DNA from: Brockia lithotrophica
GTDB taxonomy: Bacteria > Bacillota > Bacilli > Thermicanales > DSM-22653
DNA length: 64,000 nt
Reading direction: 5' to 3'
NCBI GenBank assembly: GCA_003050565.1
Contig: PEBW01000001.1
Span: 1-64,000, forward strand
The notes beneath the pieces were generated by a model. It was given only the letters and a program-made list of their open reading frames with translations. It did not search any database and had not been told where the DNA came from. Position 1 is the stretch's first letter; each line of letters starts with the position of its first letter. Position numbers and translations under genes: made by a program. Of this stretch, positions 42,045 through 51,163 are shown piece after piece.

Positions 42045-43805
42045 CTACACTTCCCGGCCGCGGTAGGGAGAAGGTCCTCGATTGCGCCTGAGGTACGACC
42101 ACAGGCGCGGGAAGTCCCAGGTGTTGATCACCGACTCCCGGAGAACGTACGCCTTGCGCGCCGTGGCCACCCCGAAGAACATGTCCTCGAGACCTTCTAC
42201 GTTGTGGGCGTCCGTGTCGATGGCGATGCGGACGCCGTGTTCCCGCGCAAGGGCGAGGTGGGATGGACCGAGGTCGAGGCGGTACGGGTGAGCGTTGAGT
42301 TCCACGGTCACGCCGCTCTCCTGCGCCGCCGCGACGAGGGCCTCGACGTCGAGGGCGTAGGCGTCCCGGCGTCCGTACACGCGCCCCGTAGGGTGACCGA
42401 TGATGTCCACGTAGGGGTGGCGGGCGGCGCGGACGATCCGCGCGGTGATTTCCTCCCGCGACTGCTGAAAGTGCGTGTGCACCGAAGCGACGACGAGGTC
42501 GAGCTCGCGAAGGACTTCGTCCTCGTAGTCGAGGGAGCCGTCGGGAAGAATGTCCACTTCGGCACCGCGGAGGATGTAAAACGGACGGCCCGCTTCTTCG
42601 GAAAGCCGCTCCTCCAAACGGCGGATCGCTTCTCCTTGCTCGCGCAGGCGTTCGAGGGAGAGGCCGCCGACCACCTTGAGCGAACGGGAGTGGTCGGTGA
42701 TCGCGATGTACGCGTACCCGCGGGCGAGGGCAGCACGGGCCATAGCCTCCAAGCTGTCGCCGCCGTCGGAGTAATCCGTGTGCATGTGCAAATCGCCGCG
42801 GATGTCTTCGAGACGAACGAGGTGGGGAATCCGCGCCCGATTTTCCGGACGGAAGGGCGTGTCGCCGATGCGGAGTTCCGGCGTCGGAGCGAAGAGGCCC
42901 AAAAAGCGGTAGACGTCCTCCTCTTCCGGACAGAGAACGCGATCGGCCTGATCCGCCTCGCGCTCGAATCCCCACTCGCTCAGGTGGTACCCGCGGGCCT
43001 TGGCCAGCCGCCGAAAGTAGATGTTGTGTTCCTTGTCCCCCGTGAAGTAGACGAGCCCGGAACCGAAGACCTCCGGCGCAAAGAAGCGGATGTCCACGCG
43101 GATGGGCCAGAGGAGCTCGTACCGAAAGGAGAGGGCGTCCTCTCCGCGGGCGAGGATCTCTCGCACGCCCCGAAGACGGGTGATGCGCTCGGAGACCTCC
43201 TCGGGTACCGTCGTCTTCACGGCGATGTCGATGTCGCCGACCGTCGGCTCCAGCCGGCGGATGCTCCCCCCGACGACCGCCTCGAGCACCCCGGGAATCC
43301 GCCGGATCCGGGCGACGAGCGCCTGCGCCAGAGGGTAGACCTCGGCGAGGGGCACACGCTCTCGGCGCTTCCCCATGGCGCGAATCCCCTCGAGGATCCG
43401 CCCTTCGAGTTTCCCGCCGAACCCCTTGAGCGTTCGGATCTTCTTTGCCTCGGCGGCGGCCCGCACTTCCTCCACGGTGGTGAGCCCGAGTTCGCTGTAC
43501 AGGCGATAGATCGTTCGCGGCCCGATGCCCGGAACGTCCAGGAGGCGCAGGAGGTCGCCGGGGATGCGCTCCTCGAGCGAGCGGAGAAGCCGCGATTCTC
43601 CCGTAGACAGAAGCTCTTCGATAACCGCGCGGATGCTCTTCCCCACGCCGGGGAGATCTTCGAGCACCTCCGCGACAGGTCGGTCGAGGCGCTCTACGGT
43701 CTCCGCCGCGCGGCGGTAGGCGTTTACGCGGAATACGCTCTCCCCGAGAATTTCGTAGGAGTCGGCGATGCGCGAGAGGACCCAGGCGATCTCGAGGTTG
43801 TCCAC
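42045..43805 (-). CDS. polX: DNA polymerase X with PHP exonuclease domain
   Basis: A 586-residue repair polymerase. The N-terminal 8-kDa and HhH part (VLEDLPGVGKSIRAVIEELL, LDVPGIGPRTIYRLYSEL) is followed by the nucleotidyl-transferase motif VVGGSIRRLEPTVGDIDIAV, whose GGS and DID carry the active-site acids. The PHP domain starts at DLHMHTDYSDGGDSLEAMAR and includes DHSRSLKVVGG, VASVHTHFQQ and NAHPYRLDL. It would give a manganese-dependent 3'-to-5' exonuclease and AP-site functions. The GTG follows GAGGAGG. It is upstream of the methyltransferase and mutS2, the conserved polX-mutS2 pair. Confidence 0.95.
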   Translation of the reverse strand: MDNLEIAWVLSRIADSYEILGESVFRVNAYRRAAETVERLDRPVAEVLEDLPGVGKSIRAVIEELLSTGESRLLRSLEERIPGDLLRLLDVPGIGPRTIYRLYSELGLTTVEEVRAAAEAKKIRTLKGFGGKLEGRILEGIRAMGKRRERVPLAEVYPLAQALVARIRRIPGVLEAVVGGSIRRLEPTVGDIDIAVKTTVPEEVSERITRLRGVREILARGEDALSFRYELLWPIRVDIRFFAPEVFGSGLVYFTGDKEHNIYFRRLAKARGYHLSEWGFEREADQADRVLCPEEEDVYRFLGLFAPTPELRIGDTPFRPENRARIPHLVRLEDIRGDLHMHTDYSDGGDSLEAMARAALARGYAYIAITDHSRSLKVVGGLSLERLREQGEAIRRLEERLSEEAGRPFYILRGAEVDILPDGSLDYEDEVLRELDLVVASVHTHFQQSREEITARIVRAARHPYVDIIGHPTGRVYGRRDAYALDVEALVAAAQESGVTVELNAHPYRLDLGPSHLALAREHGVRIAIDTDAHNVEGLEDMFFGVATARKAYVLRESVINTWDFPRLWSYLRRNRGPSPYRGREV

Positions 43806-44016
43806 CCCGCCACCTCCTCACCCTTCGGGTGCGGAACCGCCGCTCTGGAATTCATCTTACCGCAGACGCCGCCGGGGAATCCAGAAACGCCGCTCCGCAC
43901 CTCGCACCGTGCGCCACGGGCGCTTTGCGGGTACAATCCATGGAGGGGGCGAAGCGCGTGCCCCGAAGAAGCCGCAAAAAGGCGGGAGAACACATCCCGA
44001 CGGGGAGGGGTTCTTC

Positions 44017-44496
44017 GTGGATCCTAAGGCACGGAAGACGGCCCTCCGGGGCATCGTCTACGGTCTGTACGTCGTGGGGACGAAAGGCGAACACGGGCCG
44101 AACGCCTTTGCCGCCAACTGGCTCACCCAGGTGTCCTTCGAGCCGCCGCGGGTAGCCCTAGCCGCGAAGAAGGGCTCGCGCTCCGAAGAAGAAATCGCTA
44201 CCTCCGGCGTCTTCAGCGTGAACTTCCTCCCGGCGGGTGCCAAAGAGTTCGCCCAGACGTTTTTCGGGCCCGTACGCGAAGAGGAAGGAAAGCTCGGCGG
44301 GTACGCCTTCCGACCGGGGATTACGAGCTGCCCGATCTTCGATGACGCCGTAAGCTACATCGAGTGCCGCGTCGTGGAGCGCGTGGACGTCGGCGACCAC
44401 GTCCTCTACGTCGGAGAGGTGGTCGACGCCGGAGTCCATCGGGAGGGCGTAGAGACGCTCACCCTGCGCGAGACGGGGTTTTTCTACGGAGGCTGA
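44017..44496 (+). CDS. Flavin reductase-like domain protein
   Basis: A 159-residue FMN-binding protein of the DIM6/HpaC group is read from GTG 44017 (GGGGAGGGG upstream). The signature is GIVYGLYVVGTKGEHGPNAF, then NWLTQVSFEPPRVALAAKK and GVFSVNFLP. Such proteins reduce flavin with NAD(P)H or act as flavin-linked oxidoreductases. The gene is alone on the plus strand between polX and niaR. A TACAAT at about 43933-43938 may be its -10. Its partner enzyme is unknown. Confidence 0.8.
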   Translation: MDPKARKTALRGIVYGLYVVGTKGEHGPNAFAANWLTQVSFEPPRVALAAKKGSRSEEEIATSGVFSVNFLPAGAKEFAQTFFGPVREEEGKLGGYAFRPGITSCPIFDDAVSYIECRVVERVDVGDHVLYVGEVVDAGVHREGVETLTLRETGFFYGG

Positions 44497-44517
44497 CGCG
44501 GGCGGCTGCGAACGACC

Positions 44518-45024
44518 CTACGTCCGTTCCACGGGAAAGCCATCGTCTTCTAGGGCGCGAATCGCCGCCTCGATGTATTCCGGCTCTTCCGCCACGAGCG
44601 TGTGGTAGTGATGGCCTCCGGTGATTTCGCTGAGCAGAGGAAGGTGACTCCCACGCCACTTCTTCATAAAGGTTCCGATGTCCTTGGGCGTTCGGATTCC
44701 CAGTTCCGCTCGGAGCGTCCCGTACACGGGGTGTTCGATGATCACGTCCGCCACCTCGACGTGGTGCGCGACGAGGATCTCGAGTTCCCGCCGTAGGCGC
44801 TCGGGAGGGTGGGAGATTCCGATGACCTCGTGTTCCTTCGGGGGTGCCTCTTCGAGGAGGTACCCCCGCGTCGTCGAGAGGATGCGGAAGCCGTCCTTGC
44901 GCAAAAACGCGATGTCCTGCACGAGCGTCTGGCGGCTTACGCCGAGCGCTCGGGCGAGCTCACTCCCCTTTACGGGCCCTTGGGCCTGGCGTAAAAGGGC
45001 GAGAAGTGACTCCTTGCGGTCCAT
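44518..45024 (-). CDS. niaR: Niacin-responsive repressor NiaR (YrxA)
   Basis: A 168-residue regulator with an N-terminal HTH_11 (LLALLRQAQGPVKGSELARA, then SRQTLVQDIAFLRKDG) and a C-terminal 3H domain. The metal- or ligand-binding histidines are seen in LVAHHVEVADVIIEHPVYG and in TGGHHYHTLV. NiaR represses NAD synthesis and niacin uptake genes when nicotinate is present. No NAD gene is adjacent, so its targets lie elsewhere. It lies downstream of murJ on the other side. Confidence 0.9.
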   Translation of the reverse strand: MDRKESLLALLRQAQGPVKGSELARALGVSRQTLVQDIAFLRKDGFRILSTTRGYLLEEAPPKEHEVIGISHPPERLRRELEILVAHHVEVADVIIEHPVYGTLRAELGIRTPKDIGTFMKKWRGSHLPLLSEITGGHHYHTLVAEEPEYIEAAIRALEDDGFPVERT

Positions 45025-45108
45025 CCCAGTTCCCCTCCAAGTCGCGAGACGAGGGCGTTCGCGGGCCCTTCTCTTCGGGCCGTTCTCGTGGTCGGACGTG
45101 CGCTCCCT

Positions 45109-46701
45109 CTAGCTCCGGAGGAGCTCCAGGAAGACGCGCTTCCCGCTCTCCCACACTTCGCGGGGAGACTTCCCGCGCAGGGCGAGGAGTTTCCGCCACC
45201 CGCGCCCGACGACCCGCCGCACGGTAGGGTCGCCGAGGACGTAGAGTAAGAGGGCGTACAGGGCCGCACCCAGGGCGATGGCGGCGAGGAGGAGGAGGAG
45301 CCGGACGAAAAACCGCGAGTCGTAGGGAAACACGTACGGAACGGGGAGAAGGGCGAGCGTGAGCCCTCCGGTCGCCAAGAAGGCCCGCAGCAAGGTGGTG
45401 CGGAGATTTTCGTCCCACAGCGGGCCGATGCGCTTCTGGAGATCGCGATGCATGAGGTAGGCGGCCACGGTGAAGCTCAAGGACGTCGACAACGCCAACC
45501 CTTGGGCGCCCAAGGGACCTACGAGGAGGAGGTTCAGGACGATGTTCAGGGATACGGCGAGCACGCTGTTCCACATGGGCGTACGCGTATCCTGCAACGC
45601 GTAAAAGGCACGCATCCACAGGTCGCGAAGCGAAAGGCCGAAGAGACCCAAGGAAAAGAGCGCAAAGAGGGGAGCGGTGACCGTCGTCGCCTCGCGCGTG
45701 AAAACCCCCCGCTCGAAGAGCACTTGGACCACGGGAAGGGCGAGGACGACGCTCCCCGCCGTCACGGGGAGGAGGAAGAGGATAAGTCCCTCCAACGTTC
45801 GCCGCAAGGTGCGGGAGAGCTCTTCCGTTCCCTCCCGCGCGGCGATGCGGGTAAAGTGAGGGAAGAGGACGACAAAGAGGGACGAGGACAACACGCCGTA
45901 CGTGAACTGCATGAGCTTGTTCGCGTAGTTGAGCGCGGAAACGCTCCCGGCGGGCAAGCCCGAAGCGAGCATCCGGTCCACCAACACGGCCACTTGAGAG
46001 GCCGCGGTCCCGATCACGACGGGGGAAAAGAGGACGAGCGTTTGGCGAAAGCCCTCCTCGCGAAAGTCGAGAACGGGGCGATACGGAAACCCAACGCGGA
46101 ACAAAGGAAAGACGAGGAGGAGAAGTTGGGAAAAGGTTGCCACGACGGCAATCCACGTAAAGCCCACGATCCCGATGCGGCTCCCCACGGCAAACAAGGT
46201 GCCAACGAGGATCAGGTTAAACGGGATCCCCACGGCTGCGGGAAAGAGGAATTTCCCCTTGACCTGGAGGTAGGCAGAGAAGAGGGCGATGTACCCCAAA
46301 AAGAGGACGGTGAGGAGGAAGATGCGCTCGAGCCGCACGGCGAGGGCAAAGGTCTCCTCGGGAAAACCCGGGGCAAACAAGCGAACCAGGGGTCCGGCGA
46401 AGAGGTAACTCACGAGGAAGAGGAGGAGAGAAAAAAGCCCGACGATGGTCGTCATGTTGGCGAGGTAGCGGTCGCGTTTGTCGCCCTCCAGGCGTTCGTA
46501 CACCGGGATAAAGGTGGTCCCGATCGCGGCTACGATCGTCGCCAGGAGCACGCCGGGTATGGAGAAGGCGACGAAAAAGGCGTCGGCTTCGGACGTCGCC
46601 CCAAAGTACTTGGCAATGGCCGTCTCCCGCAAGAACCCCAGGAACTTGCTCACGAGCGTGATGACCATGATCCAAAAGGATGTCTGGAGAATCCGCGTCA
46701 T
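45109..46701 (-). CDS. murJ: Lipid II flippase MurJ
   Basis: A 530-residue integral membrane protein of the MOP/MVF family with about 14 helices. It moves lipid II across the membrane for peptidoglycan synthesis. Recognisable parts are LVSKFLGFLRETAIAKYFGA, EADAFFVAFSIPG, SLRDLWMRAFYALQDTRTPM and the cavity arginines. The start follows GGGATGAGAAAAGAGGT at 46704-46720. A TATAAT at 46767-46772 may be its -10. A terminator stands immediately upstream. Confidence 0.9.
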   Translation of the reverse strand: MTRILQTSFWIMVITLVSKFLGFLRETAIAKYFGATSEADAFFVAFSIPGVLLATIVAAIGTTFIPVYERLEGDKRDRYLANMTTIVGLFSLLLFLVSYLFAGPLVRLFAPGFPEETFALAVRLERIFLLTVLFLGYIALFSAYLQVKGKFLFPAAVGIPFNLILVGTLFAVGSRIGIVGFTWIAVVATFSQLLLLVFPLFRVGFPYRPVLDFREEGFRQTLVLFSPVVIGTAASQVAVLVDRMLASGLPAGSVSALNYANKLMQFTYGVLSSSLFVVLFPHFTRIAAREGTEELSRTLRRTLEGLILFLLPVTAGSVVLALPVVQVLFERGVFTREATTVTAPLFALFSLGLFGLSLRDLWMRAFYALQDTRTPMWNSVLAVSLNIVLNLLLVGPLGAQGLALSTSLSFTVAAYLMHRDLQKRIGPLWDENLRTTLLRAFLATGGLTLALLPVPYVFPYDSRFFVRLLLLLAAIALGAALYALLLYVLGDPTVRRVVGRGWRKLLALRGKSPREVWESGKRVFLELLRS

Positions 46702-46766
46702 CGCCCGACCTCTTTTCTCATCCCACCCCTGCAGGGAACAGGAAGCGGAAAGCGGTGCCGACGCCC

Positions 46767-46795
46767 ATTATACTACTCCTCGCCGCTTTTCCGAA
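46767..46795 (-). promoter_or_regulatory. Possible promoter of murJ
   Basis: On the minus strand TATAAT (46767-46772) stands 17 bases after TTCGGA (46790-46795), a poor -35. It lies right after the palindromic terminator and 65 bases before murJ. Confidence 0.4.
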
Positions 46796-46796
46796 A

Positions 46797-46824
46797 AAAC
46801 GCCCGCCGTACGGCGGGCGTTTTG
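46797..46824. terminator. Perfectly palindromic terminator between the chemoreceptor and murJ
   Basis: AAAACGCCCGCCGT followed by its exact reverse complement ACGGCGGGCGTTTT. The A and T runs at either end let it work in both directions; it would end transcripts of the chemoreceptor gene before murJ. Confidence 0.8.
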
Positions 46825-46905
46825 CGTTCGAAGGAACGGCAAGGAAATGCCGACCGAAGGTCTTTCCCGTATGTTCCGCGTATCGCGCCCGGGCCTTTCG
46901 ACCCC

Positions 46906-47016
46906 GCAACCCCGCGCGAGGGCCTTCGCTAAGATCTCGGGGCGGCACCCCATCGCCGCGGCCTCAACCGCCCGACAACCGCAACCCCGCGCGAGGGCCT
47001 TCGCTAAGATCTCGGG
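46906..47016. repeat. Perfect 36-bp direct repeat, 75-bp period, at the chemoreceptor 3' end
   Basis: The 36 bases starting GCAACCCCGCGCGAGGGCCT occur at 46906-46941 and again at 46981-47016. They are separated by 39 bases. The second copy contains the last codons and stop of the chemoreceptor gene (LPRS then TAG). This is a local tandem duplication of that gene's end. Confidence 0.9.
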
Positions 47017-48989
47017 AGCGCGGACCCCGACGCGGGTTCGTCCTCCAGGACGAATGCCTCCAGAACCCGGGCGAGTTCCTGTGCGCTTCGCCGCAAAGCC
47101 TCGCCTTCGTGCCGAAGCTTTTCGGCGAATTCCTTCTCGGAGGCGGCGAGGGTCACGAGGTCCTCGGCGAGCCGGGAGATCTCTGCCTGCGCCTTGCTCA
47201 TCCGCTCGACCTCCACCGCCGTATGCGTGGTCCCGTCGGCCATGCCGTGGATCGCCTGGGCAATCCCCTCGGTCTGCTCGGCTACGCGGTGGAGAAAGTC
47301 CATGAGCAAGGAGAAGACCTTGAGCGTCTCGTCGAGCACGTCCTTGCCGTCCAGAACTTCGCGTACGGTCTCCTCGACGCTCTGCGAGGCCGCCTGCGTC
47401 TCCCGCAGGACCGTGAGGATCTTCGTGCGCACTTCGTCTACGGAGCGTCGGGTTTCGTCGGCGAGCTTGCGCACTTCCTGGGCGACGACGGCAAATCCGC
47501 GCCCTTGCTCGCCGGCGCGCGCCGCCTCGATCGCCGCGTTGAGGGCGAGGAGGTCCGTCTGGTTGGAGATGTCCGTGATGAGGTCGATGATGCGCGTGAT
47601 GTCCTGCGTCTCCCCTTCGAGGACGCCCATCCGACGGCGTGCCTCTTCCATGGAAGCGACGAGGCGCTCCATGCGTTCGCGGAATGCCCCTACCTTGGCC
47701 TCGCCTTCATGGCTTCTGGCGTCGGCGCCTTTGACATCTTGCCGGAGGGCATCCGTGCTCGCGGAGATTTCCTCGTAACTCGCCGCAAGCTCTTCCATGA
47801 GCCCGGAGACGCTCTCCAAACCCGCGTTTTGCGTGCGCACGCCGTCCTCCAGCGTCTTCGCCCCTTCGTCCAGGTGCCCGGAAAGCGAGACACCGTCCAC
47901 GGAAAGGCGCAGGAGGTCCTCCGCCACGCGCACGAGCCTTTCGTTCGTTTCGCGCAGGCGGCGAAAGAGGAGGGCGATCTCCTCCACGGCGCCGTCCAAC
48001 GCCCGGGCCAAGAGGCCGATTTCGTCGTCCTGCCGCACGCCGCTTCGCGCCGTGAGATCGCCGCGGGCGAGTCGCTCCGCCATCGCCTCGAGGGCGAGGA
48101 TGGGGCGCGTGAAGGCACGCGTGACGCCGAGCGCGGCGAGCGAGGCGATGAGCGCGGATAGCCCCGCGAGGAGGTAGCCGTTTTGTTTGAGGCGGGAAAG
48201 CTGGGAGCTAAAGGCGTCCTCGCTGACCGTGTCCACGAGGACCCAGTTCCAGGGCGCGAACTGCGTCACGTAGGCAACCTTGAGCTGTTCCGGCGCGTCC
48301 GGAGAGGGCTTCCACCGGTACGAGTAGTACCCCTCGCGCAGATCGAGGATGGGGCCGATCACCGGGTCGCCCTTTTTGTTCTCCCCTTCCCGAAAGGGGT
48401 GCATCACGACGTTGCCGTCGAAGTCGAGGGCGAAGGGGTAGTCTCCCTTTCCGAGGCTGAAGGCAGGGTCGAGCTCGTCGCGCTTTCCCGAAGCGTCCTT
48501 GGGTCCGAGGACGACGCGGCGAAAGAGTTCCTGGGCTTCCTCGCGGGAGAGCTCGCCGTTCTGCACGCGCTGCTCGAACTGCGCCGCCAGGAGCTTGAGG
48601 GAGAGGACGTTGGCGCGGAGCTGGGTCTTTCCCGTATCCAGGAAGAGGCCACGAGCGTACTCGTAGTTCACAAACGTCCCCGCGAGGAGGGGGACGAGGG
48701 CGAAAAGGATGAGGGCGGCGAAGATCTTTCCGCGGATTCCCTTCCACCAGGGGACGGAGTTGTTCCCTCCCTGCCCTCGCCGGCGTTGGGATTCGCCCCC
48801 GCGGCGCGGAAGGAAAGGCTCGTCCCCCGCCGCGGAGGCGGCCGAAAACCCGTGGTAAGGGCCGCGCTCAATCGGCTGTCCTCCCAACGCGCGGTCTTGG
48901 AAGCGCGGGCGCCCGCTTCCTCGGGAAAGGCGGTCGGAAGTAGGCTCGGAGTGCCGCGGGAATTCGTGCGAAAAGGGCGCCTCACCCAC
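47004..48989 (-). CDS. Methyl-accepting chemotaxis protein with Cache sensor
   Basis: A 661-residue transmembrane receptor is read from GTG 48989, the only start here with a good ribosome site (AAGGAGG nine bases before). About 90 basic, low-complexity residues precede the first helix ([20 protein letters not shown]). A single-Cache ligand domain follows ([40 protein letters not shown]), then a second helix, HAMP ([20 protein letters not shown]) and the signalling coiled coil. Its hairpin tip reads [20 protein letters not shown], then [18 protein letters not shown]. It detects an extracellular small molecule and feeds CheA. No che genes are nearby. Confidence 0.85.
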   Translation of the reverse strand: MGEAPFSHEFPRHSEPTSDRLSRGSGRPRFQDRALGGQPIERGPYHGFSAASAAGDEPFLPRRGGESQRRRGQGGNNSVPWWKGIRGKIFAALILFALVPLLAGTFVNYEYARGLFLDTGKTQLRANVLSLKLLAAQFEQRVQNGELSREEAQELFRRVVLGPKDASGKRDELDPAFSLGKGDYPFALDFDGNVVMHPFREGENKKGDPVIGPILDLREGYYSYRWKPSPDAPEQLKVAYVTQFAPWNWVLVDTVSEDAFSSQLSRLKQNGYLLAGLSALIASLAALGVTRAFTRPILALEAMAERLARGDLTARSGVRQDDEIGLLARALDGAVEEIALLFRRLRETNERLVRVAEDLLRLSVDGVSLSGHLDEGAKTLEDGVRTQNAGLESVSGLMEELAASYEEISASTDALRQDVKGADARSHEGEAKVGAFRERMERLVASMEEARRRMGVLEGETQDITRIIDLITDISNQTDLLALNAAIEAARAGEQGRGFAVVAQEVRKLADETRRSVDEVRTKILTVLRETQAASQSVEETVREVLDGKDVLDETLKVFSLLMDFLHRVAEQTEGIAQAIHGMADGTTHTAVEVERMSKAQAEISRLAEDLVTLAASEKEFAEKLRHEGEALRRSAQELARVLEAFVLEDEPASGSALPRS

Positions 48990-49150
48990 CGAGAACGACC
49001 TCCTTCGTTCTTCGGAAACCTTTCCCTGTTGGGAATCGGCGCCCGGATTCCCCTCTCTCCATAGGTGAATCCACCTAATCGAGGTCCCAATTTCGCATTC
49101 CGAAAGATGAGGTCTCCTTGCCCGAGGGGAAAGCACCGTCCTCCGGATCC

Positions 49151-50053
49151 CTACTCTTCCGCCACCTCCGACGCCCGGCTCCCCCAAGCAAAGACGGCTA
49201 TGGCCATCCAGACGAGGACGAAGCCGACGAGACGCCCGGGGCCCAGCGGCTCGTGGAAGACGAACACTCCCAGGAAGAACTTGAGCGTCGGCGCGAGGTA
49301 CTGAATAAACCCGATCCACGTGAGCGGAATCCTTCGGGCGGCTTCCGAGAACCAGAGAAGAGGAAGGGCGGTGACCACACCCGCTCCCATCAGCCAGAAG
49401 ACGTCCGCACCCGTACCGGGCGCGGCCGACGGGCCAAACCAGGCGAGGTAGACGAGGGCGACGGGCGTGAGGTAGACGGTTTCGAGGAAGATCGAGGCGC
49501 GGGCGTCGGCCCGCAGGACCTTCTTGATGAGGCCGTAGAAGCCGAAGGAAAGCGCCAGAAGCAAGGACACCCACGGCGCGACGTGGGCCTCAACGGCCAT
49601 GAGGAGCACCCCGACCGCCGCGAGGGCGATGCCGTAAGTTTGCGGACGCGTGAGCGTCTCCCCGAGGAAGAGCGTCGCGAGAGCCACGCTCACGAGCGGG
49701 TTGATGTAGTACCCGAGGCTCGCATCCAAGACGTGGCCGTTCTCGACCGCCCAGATGTACACGCCCCAGTTCACGGCAATGAGGAGGCTCGCGAGGAAGA
49801 GACCTCCGGCTACGCGTCGGTTCCGAAGAGAGCTTCGGACGGAGCCCCAGCCCCGCGCCGCGGAGAGGTACGCGGCCATGAAGAGGGCGGAGGCGGCAAA
49901 GCGGTAGGCGAGGAGGACGAGGGCGGGATAGCCTTCGAGCTGCTTCCAATACAGGGGGAGAACGCCCCAAGAGGCAAAGGCGGCCACCGCGTAGGCGACG
50001 CCCAGGGTGGCCGTCCGGTCGGGTTGGTGTTGGGTCCGAACGTCGTGCTCCAC
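49151..50053 (-). CDS. rarD: RarD-type EamA transporter
   Basis: A 300-residue membrane protein with ten predicted helices in two EamA repeats. RarD hallmarks are [20 protein letters not shown] at the N-terminus, [32 protein letters not shown] and [21 protein letters not shown] 50053 follows GGGCGGTGA, a modest site. The substrate is unknown. The gene follows mscS by 38 bases on the same strand and may be cotranscribed with it. Confidence 0.85.
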   Translation of the reverse strand: MEHDVRTQHQPDRTATLGVAYAVAAFASWGVLPLYWKQLEGYPALVLLAYRFAASALFMAAYLSAARGWGSVRSSLRNRRVAGGLFLASLLIAVNWGVYIWAVENGHVLDASLGYYINPLVSVALATLFLGETLTRPQTYGIALAAVGVLLMAVEAHVAPWVSLLLALSFGFYGLIKKVLRADARASIFLETVYLTPVALVYLAWFGPSAAPGTGADVFWLMGAGVVTALPLLWFSEAARRIPLTWIGFIQYLAPTLKFFLGVFVFHEPLGPGRLVGFVLVWMAIAVFAWGSRASEVAEE

Positions 50054-50091
50054 GTGCGCTTCACCGCCCTCGGGAAAAGGATGGTGGCAGC

Positions 50092-51078
50092 TCAAGCTTC
50101 GCCGGGGGTGGAGGACGTCCCTCCGGACGACGGGCTTTGTGTGCCTTCCGTGAGGAGGACCTCCTGAAGCGGCGGCTGGGCGGAGACGCCGTACTTCCGC
50201 AAGAGTTCTCCGAGGACGAGGAAGTGCTCGCTCCGGTAGGCAAACCACTGGGAATAGTCTGCCGTGCGCACGTAAAAGCGAACGTGAACGGCGATTCGCC
50301 CCCCGTCGAGCGACTCCACGCCGAGGATCCGATCCTCCAGAACGTTCGGGTCGCGCCGGAGGAGCTCCTCGAGTTCGGCGAGAAAGGCCCGCACTTCGGA
50401 GGCGGCGAGCGTCGTCGGAAGGGAAAGGGTGTAGCGGACCATTCGGTGGCGCACGCGCCCCCAGTTTTTGATGTTTGCCTGGGCGAGGACGGCATTCGGC
50501 ACGGTGATGAGCGAGTCGTCCTGGGCCCGGATCTTCGTGCTCCGGAAGTTCATGGTCTCTACCGTTCCCGACACGTCGCCGAACTCGATCCAATCGCCCA
50601 CGGCAAAGGTGCGCTCGCCGATGAGGACGATCCCGCCGAAGTAGTTGGCGAGCGTGTCGCGCGCCGCCAGGGACACCGCCAGACCCCCGAGGCCGAGCCC
50701 GGCGACGAGAGTGTCGATCCGGTAGCCGAACTCCTGGAGCACCATTCCCGCGCCTACGAAGGCGAGAAAGAGGCGCGTCGTCCAGGAGAGGATGGGCACG
50801 AGGAGGGCGCGGTGCGCCTTTTCTTCTTCCGTCGCCCCGAGATGTAAAATGCGCTCCCACAGGGGAACCAGTCCCGCGATGGCGTAAAGCCCCCAGAAGA
50901 CGAAGACGATCGTGAGCACGCGGAAGGAGCCGCGGACGTACGGGTGAAGCCACAACCCGGGTTCGAAGAAGGAAAGGAGAACGGCCGCCCCCGCGAGAAG
51001 GACGAGGGCGAGGGCGGGGCCGCGAAAAGCGCGGGCGACGAGGCTGCGGAGAGAGGACGAAGTTTCGCGCGGGTCCAC
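50092..51078 (-). CDS. Small-conductance mechanosensitive channel, MscS family
   Basis: A 328-residue channel is read from GTG 51078 (GGGAGG eleven bases before; GTG 51090 is too near). Four helices precede the pore helix, TLVAGLGLGGLAVSLAARDT with the Gly/Ala packing pattern, then LANYFGGIVLIGERTFAVGD. The beta domain and the C-terminal alpha/beta domain follow (FRSTKIRAQDDSLITVPNAV, GRVRHRMVRYTLSL). It would release solutes on osmotic down-shock. A Ser/Gly tail of 20 residues ends the protein. Confidence 0.9.
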   Translation of the reverse strand: MDPRETSSSLRSLVARAFRGPALALVLLAGAAVLLSFFEPGLWLHPYVRGSFRVLTIVFVFWGLYAIAGLVPLWERILHLGATEEEKAHRALLVPILSWTTRLFLAFVGAGMVLQEFGYRIDTLVAGLGLGGLAVSLAARDTLANYFGGIVLIGERTFAVGDWIEFGDVSGTVETMNFRSTKIRAQDDSLITVPNAVLAQANIKNWGRVRHRMVRYTLSLPTTLAASEVRAFLAELEELLRRDPNVLEDRILGVESLDGGRIAVHVRFYVRTADYSQWFAYRSEHFLVLGELLRKYGVSAQPPLQEVLLTEGTQSPSSGGTSSTPGEA

Positions 51079-51163
51079 CGAACCGCCCACCTCCCAAAAC
51101 CGCCGTACCGAGATGCGAAGAGCGCGGGCGACCCTGGCTCCGGAGAACTCGCGAGGCGGACGC

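Noticed and set aside
46906-47016. Two 36-bp repeats with a 39-bp gap, like a minimal CRISPR array
   Set aside because: Only two copies, one of which contains the end of a coding gene, and no cas gene in the window. A tandem duplication explains it.
49151-51097. Fusion of the RarD frame with upstream sequence as one long protein
   Set aside because: The upstream part overlaps the well-supported mscS gene in another frame and is Arg/Pro-rich shadow sequence. RarD length is normal from GTG 50053.
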